DNA from: Phlegmacium glaucopus
Taxonomy: Eukaryota; Basidiomycota; Agaricomycetes; Agaricales; Cortinariaceae
Length of the DNA: 64,000 nt
Assembly (NCBI GenBank): GCA_015039465.1
Contig: MU130366.1
Coordinates: 297,170-361,169, forward strand
Direction: 5' to 3'
Shown here: one piece after another, positions 1-12,600 of the stretch
How positions within the stretch are numbered: the first letter of the stretch is position 1
Layout: each line of letters starts with the position of its first letter
The notes under the pieces: generated by a model
The model's database searches: none
What the model was told of the DNA's origin: nothing
Seen by the model: only the letters and a program-made list of their open reading frames with translations
Position numbers and translations under genes: made by a program

Positions 1-1306
1 CAAGCTTATACTCTCTTCCATAGACATGATAGGCAAAAAGGTGGAATGTGGTTACAAGCAGAGGGACTTGGTGCTGCTCGTGCGAGAACCGAGAACCGTA
101 AATTACGTAATCAATCAACAATATTCCCCTAACGTTGTCCTCCCTCACCACCCCGAAGCCAACGATGTCCACTTTTATACCTTTCCGGCAGACGTTCAGA
201 TATATGGTGAAGCAGGACTGTTTTAAGAATTCTACGATGACTTTCGCTCAATCCTATTGCCTTTTTTTTATAGCAACGTCAAGCTCATGAAAGCCCTGTC
301 TTATTCTACTCTATCGTTATCGGCACGATAGGCCCAGTAATGGTTGTTACAGTGCCACCTATTCGAGAACACTTTGGATATAAACGTGCAGAAATGGTGC
401 CAACTACATACCCTCGTGCGTTAACCGTCAGCTCTACGAGAAATCTGATCCAATGCCACTTCTGAATGCTAGTTCCCAAACGACCACGGAGGCCGGTACA
501 AGGCTACGAAGACCCTTGAGGAGAGATGTAGGATATATAATCTTGATGGGGCTCGTGTAGCTCGTGTTAGAAGCTATCTATGTGTCTGTGGACTACCTAC
601 CGACAAATAGCAATGCGCCATACACAAAACAAGACACTTATAGAGATTTATCATACCTCGAGCGATAGGACCTGGTCTTTTAACTTCTTTTCTTTCTAAA
701 GATGTCAGGCCACGACTCGCAGGACATTTTTATCTCCGCGTCCGAGTTACGAGCGCATGCTAGGGTTTTTTATTATAAGCCTGATCTTCTGTGTAGGTGG
801 GCTCTCCAACCAACCATTGCAGAAGCAGTCTTAATTGAACCTTACAGGCAATAACTGAGTCTGTCTCCTGGGCTCTTTTGACAATACCCGTGCCCCTCTC
901 TGTATTTCTTTGTTGGAAAGTCTCAATTCAAGGGGGAATTACGGCAATTCAAGTCAACGTCGCCAACTATGTGAAATGTTTGATACGGCTTCTGTATTAA
1001 GCGGTTTTTCCAAGTACCGGATTCACTGTCGACCATGCAGCATTGGGTGACTGTAAATCCTGCCACATAGGACCGGGTTACTGCTATCCAGTGGCTCTAC
1101 GTACAGCTCAAGTTGGCCAGTTGCCATCACAGGGTTGAGTCATACCGAAGAATACATGAGTGACATTGAGACTGCGTCTATGAACGTTGATGTAGATTGG
1201 ATTGCTTCTAATATACATACTGGTATAGTGCGAGGAGCACAGCCACTTGCATGTGATAAAAAGTCCTCAAAAATCCTGAACCTCGAGTCCGACTTCATAA
1301 CGAACA
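1..1306. other. Intergenic; no supported gene
   Basis: No gene can be supported. A 66-codon open frame at 26-226 on the plus strand could be the last exon of a gene that starts outside the window, but it matches no family I know and has no clear acceptor. The rest is AT-rich with many stops in all frames. Confidence 0.4.
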
Positions 1307-2089
1307 ATGTCAACAAGTTCATCGCCGTACGCAGATTCCTCTGTTTCGGTTACTCCACCTCCACTGCCACTTCCGCAGAAAACGGATAAAAAACCCAATA
1401 CGCATGTACCATGGACAAGGCATGCTCTGAAACAGCTCAAGCTTGTTCTACCAGGCGCTGCCTTGACGTATTATCTAGGGACGATACATACCTTCCTGAG
1501 TGTGTTACATGGGAGCGCAGGGTCTTGGGCTAGGTGGGTACACCTGAATTTGTATCATAGACAATTGGCATCTATTTCTTAATATAGAACAGGAGCCATT
1601 GTTGCGGCTGGGCTGGGATTGATAACGATCACCCTGTTCAGCTATGTGTTGCTTTTGCCTTGGTTCACCGGAGAGAAACCTAATGTGCGCAGTTTCTTGT
1701 ATCGTACTTGGGGTAGAACTCTGACCGAATTTTTTTCGGAATAGTATAAGACATGGAGAGATTCTGGAATTCTTTCATCAGTCATTCCTGTAAGTATTAC
1801 ATTTTAATTCATAGTATGACAAGTAACTCCATGATATACTCTATGGCTATACAGGCTTTGACGAGTTCCATTGTTATCGGCTGGTTGGTTGCTGTGAGCA
1901 CTCTAGGGCAATGGTCTTCACTAGGGTACGTGAACGGCATCATTGGAGGTGAGTTTGAAACAGCCACTTCAGAGACGCAACATGTGGCTAACTTGCAGTG
2001 TCTTAGTGTCTGCATTCTATGCTTTAACGTTCGGCTTGCTGGGATTGGTGCCAACGAGGAGAATTGCTTCTTCGAAGAAGCCTCAATGA
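1307..2089 (+). CDS. Small multi-pass membrane protein, family not recognised
   Basis: Five exons (1307-1533, 1588-1684, 1745-1789, 1855-1948, 2007-2089) encode 181 residues. Residues 1-35 are Ser/Pro-rich and probably cytosolic. They are followed by about four hydrophobic segments: around LVLPGAALTYYLGTIHTFLS, GAIVAAGLGLITITLFSYVL, SSIVIGWLVAVSTL and VSAFYALTFGLLGLV. The tail is short and basic (PTRRIASSKKPQ). All introns are 54-65 bp with GT-AG ends and keep frame; exon 3 (45 nt) has an in-phase acceptor after a T-rich tract. I do not recognise the family, and the role in the membrane is unknown. The first ATG is chosen because no upstream in-frame ATG is near. Exons 2-4 are the least certain; another splice choice would alter only the middle loop. 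Confidence 0.7.
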
Positions 2090-2214
2090 GTTATTTGATG
2101 CGGTGGTAATCGTGTAGCATCTCTATATAATGTATTTTATCATGAGCACGTGACTGTTATCAATATAAGCTCTTTCAATTTGCAATTGTCGGACTACGCA
2201 CATCTTTCACTTCA

Positions 2215-3337
2215 ATGTATGACTCATTTGGCCCTCAGTTGACCAACAATCCTTTCATCACAGACTCTTCTCATCCAAGCAATCGTTATCCAGATATCTC
2301 GACACCACCCACTCAGTCGACATGGAATGACCCCGCAAACACCCAACAGCAATATCAACCCGATATCTACCATCAGTACACCCAACAACAACAGATCCCT
2401 CTAGGCTACGCCCAACAACAACAAGCTCAAAACTACCCCCCTCCATATCAACAATCCCAGCTTCAACTAACACCGTCTTTCCAACCTAACAGTTCCTTTG
2501 GACAAAATCTACAAACAGCTATCAGCGGTAGTGGCTATGGCTATCTACAACAAGGCCAACAACAGCCACAACTCCCGCAGAACGCGTATAACCCTGCCCA
2601 GCAACAGCTTCAGAATAACCCAGGATACATAGCCCAATTCGATCCTTACGGACCTATTTCCCAAGGTTGGGCTGATACTACCTCAAGTCTAACCCAATCT
2701 CAATCCCTCAGCTCTCCCATCTCTCCCACCACCAACAGCAACAACAATTTCGGATACGGCAACAGTAATCAAATAATCACGCCATCCGGTCCCGCAGGTT
2801 TCTCTCCCTCCGGGGATCCCCACCCCAGAGAATACATCCGCAGTCATAGACAAGAAATCGAAGCATGGGATTCACATGCGTGGAAACAGCTCCTAAATAC
2901 CTTTGAAGGTTTGAAAAAGGCTTGGGAGGCGAGGAGCAAGGAGTTGAGAGAGAGGGTGGGTGGGTTGCAGGCTCAAATGCAGTATGCGGGATATTATAAT
3001 CAGGCACAAATTCAGCAGGAAGGTGGGAGGATACAAGGGGTCAGTTGACTTTATTATTATTATTATCTTCTCGGATGTTTACCTGATTGCTGTTTCTTAC
3101 TAGTTGTTGAACGAGGCGGATTCAAACGTCGGTGAGTTGTTTTTTTGATCATTTTTATTTTCTTGAAATAATAAATCAAAATGTCATGAAACAGACTCTG
3201 TGGTGGCATCTTCGTTCCAGATAGAAGAGGTCTTCAATGGATATCGACAATCCGGGAATCTATCAAGCAAACGACGGGTCCGTGAGGCGACTAACGCTGC
3301 TCTGCAGAGTCTGCCAAATTGGCCTCAGCCATATTAG
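2215..3337 (+). CDS. Q/N-rich low-complexity protein with C-terminal helical region
   Basis: Three exons (2215-3039, 3104-3131, 3195-3337) give 331 residues. Residues 1-200 are rich in Gln, Pro, Tyr, Asn and Ser with many QQQ runs, which suggests a disordered, possibly prion-like segment. From about residue 205 a charged helical region (REYIRSHRQEIEAWDSHAWK and on to about residue 260) has coiled-coil character, and a basic tail (SSKRRVREATNAALQSLPNW) ends the protein. The order (glutamine-rich arm plus a short conserved-looking helical part) is common in fungal transcription or RNA-related factors, but no DNA- or RNA-binding domain is visible, so function is left open. The second exon is only 28 nt. 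The gene is tail-to-tail with the glucanase. Confidence 0.72.
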
Positions 3338-3668
3338 AGCTACGTCCTTTCTTCAAGGTATTGTTGGAGCCATGCAGTTTTGTCTATTGTCTTTGGGTTA
3401 TGAGATGCGTTTATTGGGATTTTTCTAGATATGGTGTTGTGATATGCACGTCTACATTTACGGACTTCTGTTTTATGTATAAAGGTGTATAGTATCGAAT
3501 CGGTTTGTGATGTACAGAATTTATGTGTATGTGAATGTTGTATTCGACTCCTTGCTACTGAATTGAGCTTTCTAATATGTACTGATAAATATTCAATGCA
3601 ACATCTTCTCCTCATTAGGTTATCCCTTGAGCTGGACATAAATACAACACAAGCCAGCTGTGTGTTTT
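3338..3668. other. Convergent intergenic spacer
   Basis: This 331-bp AT-rich spacer lies between two tail-to-tail genes and presumably holds both 3' UTRs and polyadenylation sites. No gene is seen. Confidence 0.5.
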
Positions 3669-5803
<2,135 letters not shown>

Positions 5804-8116
5804 CGTTCCCAGCAGTGTAAGATGCAACAGAAGACAAAGCGACGGTGACTGCTAGGGCAAGGGTTATGAAGATTGAATGGTGTGCACGAGCTACTCTTCG
5901 ATCTTTCCTTTAAATATACTATATAATTAGATTTACGAACAGTGGAGTTTGTTATATGGAGATAGGCAGGTGCGACACGAGGCAGAAGCGAGGAGAAGCG
6001 AGGCCATTGTTGGGCCATTGTTCAAACTTGAACCGTCAGCCTCGAGGATTTCGTAAAAGCTCAAACTTAAAAAGGACTGCATGCGCCGGCCTGAGGGCGC
6101 TGGAGCCTGGCACATGTAGAGGTAAATCATTCATCGGCATAACCTCGGCACAGGGACTACAGGCGCTCATTGACTCCATGTAAAAGAGTCTTCGTGGAAC
6201 AATAATCTTTATCATTTAGAGAAAACTATTAATCGTTAATGAATATAAGCCACAAGAATGTCTGTGCCGCTTCATATCGATGTTGCCGCAGCATGATCAA
6301 CGATATGAACCATGAAGTGTGTTATAGTGACTTGCGCGGTACTTCCCGGCGACCCGAGAAGGGGAATCCAACCCACAGACTGAGAACTTACTAGTAGTGA
6401 CACGACGAGTGAATCCCGTCACCCGAACAGTAGGAGGGTGGGATTGCTCAACTTACCAATCTGAGCGGACGTCCGATGACGGCTCTCGAGCTCCTGCAAC
6501 TGCACTACTCTCTGGATGTGACGCAGACCCTACCGGTCGTACCACTGCCACGCTCTGTTCTTTGAATATTATTCTATCGTGCAGCCCAGCACAGAAATGC
6601 TTTTTTTTGTGAGAACTCTGAGTAGCATGACAGTGGGGTTGTCGGCGTGAGGAGGATCCAGAAACAAAGTTTCAGTAAGGTGGGCTCATGCACAAACTCA
6701 CCATATCACGTGCGTGTGACATTCCGTGACACGCAGCTTCCCAAGCCGCCTTCGCATTTACGAGCGGAATTAGTGTAAGATAGGTACTAACACCGTATCA
6801 AAACGAAGACAACTAAAATACATTACCACAAGCCCGCCCCTCCCACATCCTTCACAAGCGCGGCGGGCATGCAACGGCGTCCACGGTATTTGTTGTCTGC
6901 CCAAGCAGCTTCTTTTCTGGTGAACCTGCCAGTCAAACCATGCTTGTATGCATCTGTGAATTGGCGTGAACACTATGAAAATATAGTGAAGTCAAGTAAA
7001 TAGTCAAATTATATTTGAGGGAGAGAGAATTGAATTAAATACCTGCACATTTCGACAATAGTGAAATTTTCTTGAAGGGATTCTATCATGTTAGACTCAA
7101 GATCCTCCTCCTTGGTAGAAGGGGGGTTCATTGGCTCTATCTCACCTAGTCTTTTTGGTATTTCCACTGGCCCATTTACCTAGGTTTCTGAGGACCCCTA
7201 GAGACCTCCTGGGCATGAGTACTAGTAGCTTCTGAGTCTTCTCAAGTCCGAAAATGCAGTAAAAAAAATGGTGTATTTCTTGAATAGCATCTCTACTGGC
7301 TCCTAATTCAAAAAATTGGTTGCAGGAGGTTCTGCGACCTGATAAGACAATTTCCCCTTTGTGCAAGCGCTATTCACAATTTTTGTTCCTGGAATCCGAG
7401 TTGGATTTGGAATTCGAACCGCCACCGCCGAAAAGCCCTCTTAATCACGAAGCAGCATCGCCGACCGTCCGTCCATTTCCCTATCTTGCTCTCCTCCAGT
7501 TTCACCGAATATTGACCTGTTTGAGGATCCGTACAGTCTGCGTCATGATCAATGAAGATGCTAATTTATAAAAAAGAAGATTATTGAAAGACGCACCTAA
7601 GAGGTTATTTACCGCGACCGTTGGAGTTTGCCCAAAGGGTGTATCTTGAAAGCGGCTTTAATCCAATGGAGAACATCAAAAATCGTGGGCCCGCGCCAGA
7701 GCCTGCGAACCGAGAGTCTAAGACACTTGCAGGCTCGTTCATGCGTGACTCAGAGCGACGACGATGGACTAGTAGAGAGAAGGTCATGTTAGCGTTAGCG
7801 TTGAGCAAAAAGAAAGTGTTAAGAGAGAAGAGCGATAGCTGGAGGTAAAGGGTAAATGAGTCGAGTTGATCTACCTGCGAGCCCTGTATCTGCACGTATA
7901 ATCATTACCCAACCTTTGCCCAATATAAATCGTCTTCAACCAACCCTAAGGGACAATGCGAAGTAGGCATCGAGCCAAAAAAAGGATAAGTAGTAGTGAT
8001 CCTAAAAGTTTTTGGAGCTAGGAATCGGATGTTATGTAGTCACATGCTTTCGATTACTTTTGGGCGCGACTACCTTCACCTCTCATGCGATATTCTGCAT
8101 CTCTTTTCCTTCAAAA
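5804..8116. other. Gene-poor 2.3-kb spacer
   Basis: Only short uninterrupted frames are present, none with family resemblance or a believable exon chain. It separates the glucanase promoter from the ASCH-domain gene. It may include the glucanase 5' region, because the leader exon starts at its left edge. Confidence 0.4.
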
Positions 8117-8575
8117 ATGCCAGCCATCCGCCAGCGTAAAGAAGGCCCTACCGATGCTATCCTTCCAATGATTGCAGATCCGTGGATGGGCCAAATCGTT
8201 TCTGGCGAGAAGACGTACGAGTTTCGCAAAAGTCGTATCCGACCTTCTGTGAGAAGAATATGGTTTTATCTCAATGCACCCCATTCTTGCATAAAGTACA
8301 TCTGCGAGGTTGATCCGGCACGCACGCGAAAAACAGGAGACGAACCTCTAGAGGAGGGCCCGTTGGGTAACAAGGAGTTCCATGAGAGGCACCGGGATTG
8401 GGAAGGATACGACTACGCTTACAGTATCAAGTCTGTCTACGAGTTACGTTCACCCATTACTTTAAAGAATATGAAGGAGAAGTACAGCTTTAAGAGTGCG
8501 CCGAGAGGTGTTGTGTTCGTCAAGGACGACATGCTGGAGGATGTTCCACTGGACGAGCAAATTAAACACAGATAA
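8117..8575 (+). CDS. ASCH/PUA-like fold protein
   Basis: A single exon encodes 152 residues. The stretch MIADPWMGQIVSGEKTYEFR and the following R-x-x-x-R-R-IWFYLNAP match the ASCH (PUA-superfamily) layout: a ligand-facing helix with GxKxxExR, then beta strands. ASCH proteins are thought to bind RNA or modified nucleotides; the human relative TRIP4 is a transcription coactivator. The cellular role here is unknown. The C-terminal half (KEFHERHRDWEGYDYAYSIK) is charged, and SAPRGVVFVKDD closes the fold. The frame is open 35 codons further upstream, but without an ATG. The ATG at 8117 has a good purine context (tcaaaaATGcc) and starts right before the domain. No introns, unusual for this window. 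Confidence 0.72.
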   Translation: MPAIRQRKEGPTDAILPMIADPWMGQIVSGEKTYEFRKSRIRPSVRRIWFYLNAPHSCIKYICEVDPARTRKTGDEPLEEGPLGNKEFHERHRDWEGYDYAYSIKSVYELRSPITLKNMKEKYSFKSAPRGVVFVKDDMLEDVPLDEQIKHR

Positions 8576-9641
8576 TTACATCTTTGTTATCCCAAATTTA
8601 TTCTCATAATGTATTTTAGACTGGAGGCGCTGTAGTTTGGAGGAGGAGCAAAGAATTGGGCAGCTCAGTGATGGACCGGGATTCAAGACATCTTATGGTG
8701 GTTCACTGTGCCAACACGGCGCTTGAACTCAGACTCGGCCATTTTGTGCTTTCAATAATTTGATAGTTCAAAGCATATCTCATTTCTTCAACCAGGGAGT
8801 TCTTTTACTGGCAACATCTTTTTCTATCGAATTCCGAGCTTCGAACGGAAACAACTCCTAAATGTGCTTTCTCTACATACAAGCTATGAGTAGCTTTTTT
8901 TTCCAATTAGGCGGGAGAAATTTAATTTGATGTCTCTGCAACATATTCCAGAGGTATTGAATTGATGATAGGTATGCTCTCGTTCTAGGTAACCTGCTGA
9001 TCCTACCATTAGCTTCTGATCCGGAAGACAACGACCAACTACCTTTGGTCCTTTATTCACAAACCTCGTTTCTCACCTTGATCATTTTGCTTAACTTGTT
9101 TTAATCCAAACTTGCCTGGTGGTCCGCGCGAATCTTGAGGTCGACTGCCATCGTCCCAACAGATGGCCTTCCTATGCCTAACTCTGAGTCTCTAACTTCG
9201 GAATACAAGGTTATCCGGTTCAGGTATTTTTATTCCACCTTTTTAAAAGTTAAAAAGGGTACTCACCGTTTTCGAAAGCCCAAATCTTATCTCCCACCGA
9301 AGCGCGAGATTCGTAGTTCAAAGAACTAACTAATTAATTTTGGCCAACAATCTTTTTACGCAGTATTTTAGCTATCTATATCTAATTCGAATTCATACAC
9401 TGTTGACCGCGACTGTCTTTTGCATGTTGAGGAAAGTGTTCAAGCACAGGGATATTAGAGTCAAAAGCAGTTGAGCGGAAACCAACTTGAATAAGAGCAT
9501 TCGTTATTACTTGTACATTTTCACATAAACTAATGAGCCTCACACTGTTAATTAAAAGAACGCGAGGGTATCTGTATTATATATCTGGGTATATGTGGGG
9601 TAGAGCCTGAGTGGTAAGTAATAGAGAAACAAAGAAAGATA
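8576..9641. other. Intergenic spacer
   Basis: About 1.07 kb lies between the ASCH gene and the 3' end of the TPR-CHAT gene, which converge on it. Only short frames; nothing is supported. Confidence 0.45.
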
Positions 9642-12600
9642 TCAGTAGCCGAAGTGCACATAAGGAACCCATGTCAAGAACGCAGCATCACTCTTTCCAA
9701 GTCTCTCTCGAACCTTCTTCGTCGCATAATCCAAGGCATAGGCTGCCCGACTGCTGTCCAATCCCTCGCCGTCGGAGTGGTCGAGCAAATATTTATAGAA
9801 CTCTGTCGCAAACTCAGGCCCATGCATATCGGAAATGCTCCACATCGTGCCAACCACGCCACGATAACCAGCAGCGAGCATACCAGCAGCAAGGTGGACA
9901 ACTTCCTCCGATAACTTAAGGTCTCCTTTGCTTGTCTGGCATGCTGAAAGGAAAGCCAGGTCCAGGTTTGGGATTCGCTCCTTCATGATCTCGAGCAGCT
10001 CCAAGCGGCCATCATGGAGACAGAGGCCGCTCTCAAGAGGCTGGTTGACATCTTGGACCCCATGGCACGCAAAGTGAGCCCAGCTACGAGACTTCATCTC
10101 TCCCTTCACCTTCTCTCTAGTGGCATCCGAGTCCTCCAACAGCAACGTGTCGATGGCGGTTCCTTTCATCAACGCTTTGAGGTCATGGGTCTCTTTTTGG
10201 GTCAAGGGTATTTGAGAAAGGCCCGGCGTGTTTGGTTGGCTGATAAGAACGAGGCTAGTACATTTGGAAGAGGTGGACGATGCAACGAGTTTATCATTAA
10301 GGGAGCGGACAGTTGGCGTATATGATGAAACAACAAAATCCGATATGCATGATCCAGGTTGGTATGCTGAGCCGTATATCCCAGCTGCATGGAGTGGAAG
10401 AAATGCAAGGGGGCCTGTCGGGCACCACCATATACGGCGACGATCTGAAGGACTGGGAGGCTCAGACTGTAAGTGTGAAAAGGTTAGTACAAAATAAGTT
10501 GCAAATTGGCAAAACCGTACAGAGTATCCTAGCGCTTCAAGAATTGGTCGGACAACATTGCACCACAGTTGTTCGAGAACAGATGGCATGGATGAGGGAT
10601 TAAGGGGGATACGCATAGGCATGCGATCATTATCTAACACGTCCCGTTGCTTGCATAGGTCAAGCTGAAGGGCCTTCTGCAGTTCCTCCGCTTGGACGAG
10701 ACTGAAGTTTTCTAGAGGAATATGCAGAGGCCCCCCGATCTCAGCTATAAGAGCTAGGGCATCACATCGGGTCTTGTAAATGTTGAAGATGATAACTGGA
10801 CCATCAGAGGGCAATGAGTAGAGGAGGTTGGTGGCCTTACGTGGTTGAAGAAAGTCATGGAAATCTGGAAGATCCCGAATTTCTTTGAGAAGTTGCGTAT
10901 ACTCTGCAGCGTGGAGGGTATGATTTTGAGTGTCGTTCTGAAGGCGAATGTCTTCTACAAATGTAGAGTGCGAAGAAGGAATGGACCGAGTTCCGTAGGT
11001 CTCCAAGGCACTCACAACCTTTACGAAGCGATATGCCAAGGACGGACTCTTCGTGTGGAGTTTGTCAATCGGTGTACGGAGTTGGTCGAGCTGGTTCCAC
11101 ACCAAGCAGCGGCCTTGCTCAAGCCATTCAAGTGCAAGATCAGCTTGGTTGTAACGGAGAGCAGTAGCTACAGCAGATGTCACAAGATCAGAAGAGTCAT
11201 GAAGGTTAGCATGACGGCGATGGATTGTTTGTTCCAATCCTGCAGCCTCTGAAAGCAGACTGATGGCAAGAGAAAAGTCGGCCAAGCAGTGAGAGGTATC
11301 ATGAACTGAGGAAATTATAGCCGCATTCTTGGCGGACTTCATACGAATGGATGGGGCGCCATTTGCCTGAGCAGCCTGACGAAATGAAGCAATGCTTTTC
11401 TGGGCATCGGAGAAATAATTGGTGCATTTGAAGCGATATAGGTATGAATTTCCAAGGTTGGTGAGCCGACTTGGAAGGTTAGCATGGCCGGAAGGAGTGG
11501 ATTCAGCAGCACTCCGATGGTGGGATATAGCGCGTTCAATATCATGGAGGTCACCAGTGTGTTTGAAGCGATGGAAGTATGAAGTTCCAAGGCTAGTCAA
11601 CCAACTTGAAAGGTTAGCATGGCCAGGGGGAGTGGATTCAACAGCACGCCGATGGTTGGATATGGCAAATTCAATATCTTGGAGGTTGCCGGTGCGTTCA
11701 AAGCGAAGTGTGTATGAATTTCCAAGGTTGCTCAACCAACTTGGAAGGTCAGCATGGCTGGAAGGAGTGGATTCAATTGCACGCCGATGGTTGGATATGG
11801 CACATTCAATATCATAGAGGTCACCAGTGCATTTGAAGCGACGTAAGTATGAACTTCCAAGGCTGTTCAACCAACTTGAAAGGTCAGCATGGTCGGAAGG
11901 AGTGGATTCGACAGCGGTCTGATGGTGGGATATTGCAGATTCAATATCATGGAGGTCGCCAGTGCGTTCAAAGCGACATGTGTATGAACATCCAAGGTTG
12001 TTCAACCAGCTTGGAAGGTTAGCATGGCCAGAAGGAGTGGATTTGACAGCACTCTGATGGTGGGATATTGCACAGTCAATATCCTGGAGGTTGCCAGTGC
12101 GTTCGAAGCGACGTGTGTATGAATTTCCAAGATTGTTGAACCGACTTGGAAGGTCAGCATGGCCAGAAGGAGTGGATTCAACAGCACTCTGATAGTTGGA
12201 CACGGCACATTCAATATCATCGAGGTCGCCAGTGCTTTCAAAGCGACATAAGTATGAATTTCCAAGATTGTTGATCCTACTTGGAAGGTCAGCATGGCCG
12301 GAAGGAGTGGATTCAACAGCACGCTGATGGTGGGATATGGCAAATTCAATATCCTGGAGGTTGCCAGTGTGTTTATAGCGACCTAAGTATGAATTTCCAA
12401 GGCCGGTGACCCTACTTGGAAGTCGAGCATGGCCGGAAGGAGTAGATTCAACAGCACTCCGATGGTGGGATATCGCACAGTCAATATCCTGGAGGTTGCC
12501 AGTGCGTTCGAAGCGACCTGAGTATGATTTTCCAAGGTTGTTGAACCAACCTGGAAGGTCAGCATGGCCGGAAGGAGTGAATTCAACAGCATTCTGATGG

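Noticed and set aside
26..226. 66-codon open frame at the left edge
   Set aside because: No family resemblance and no clear splice acceptor; could be chance or the end of a gene outside the window.
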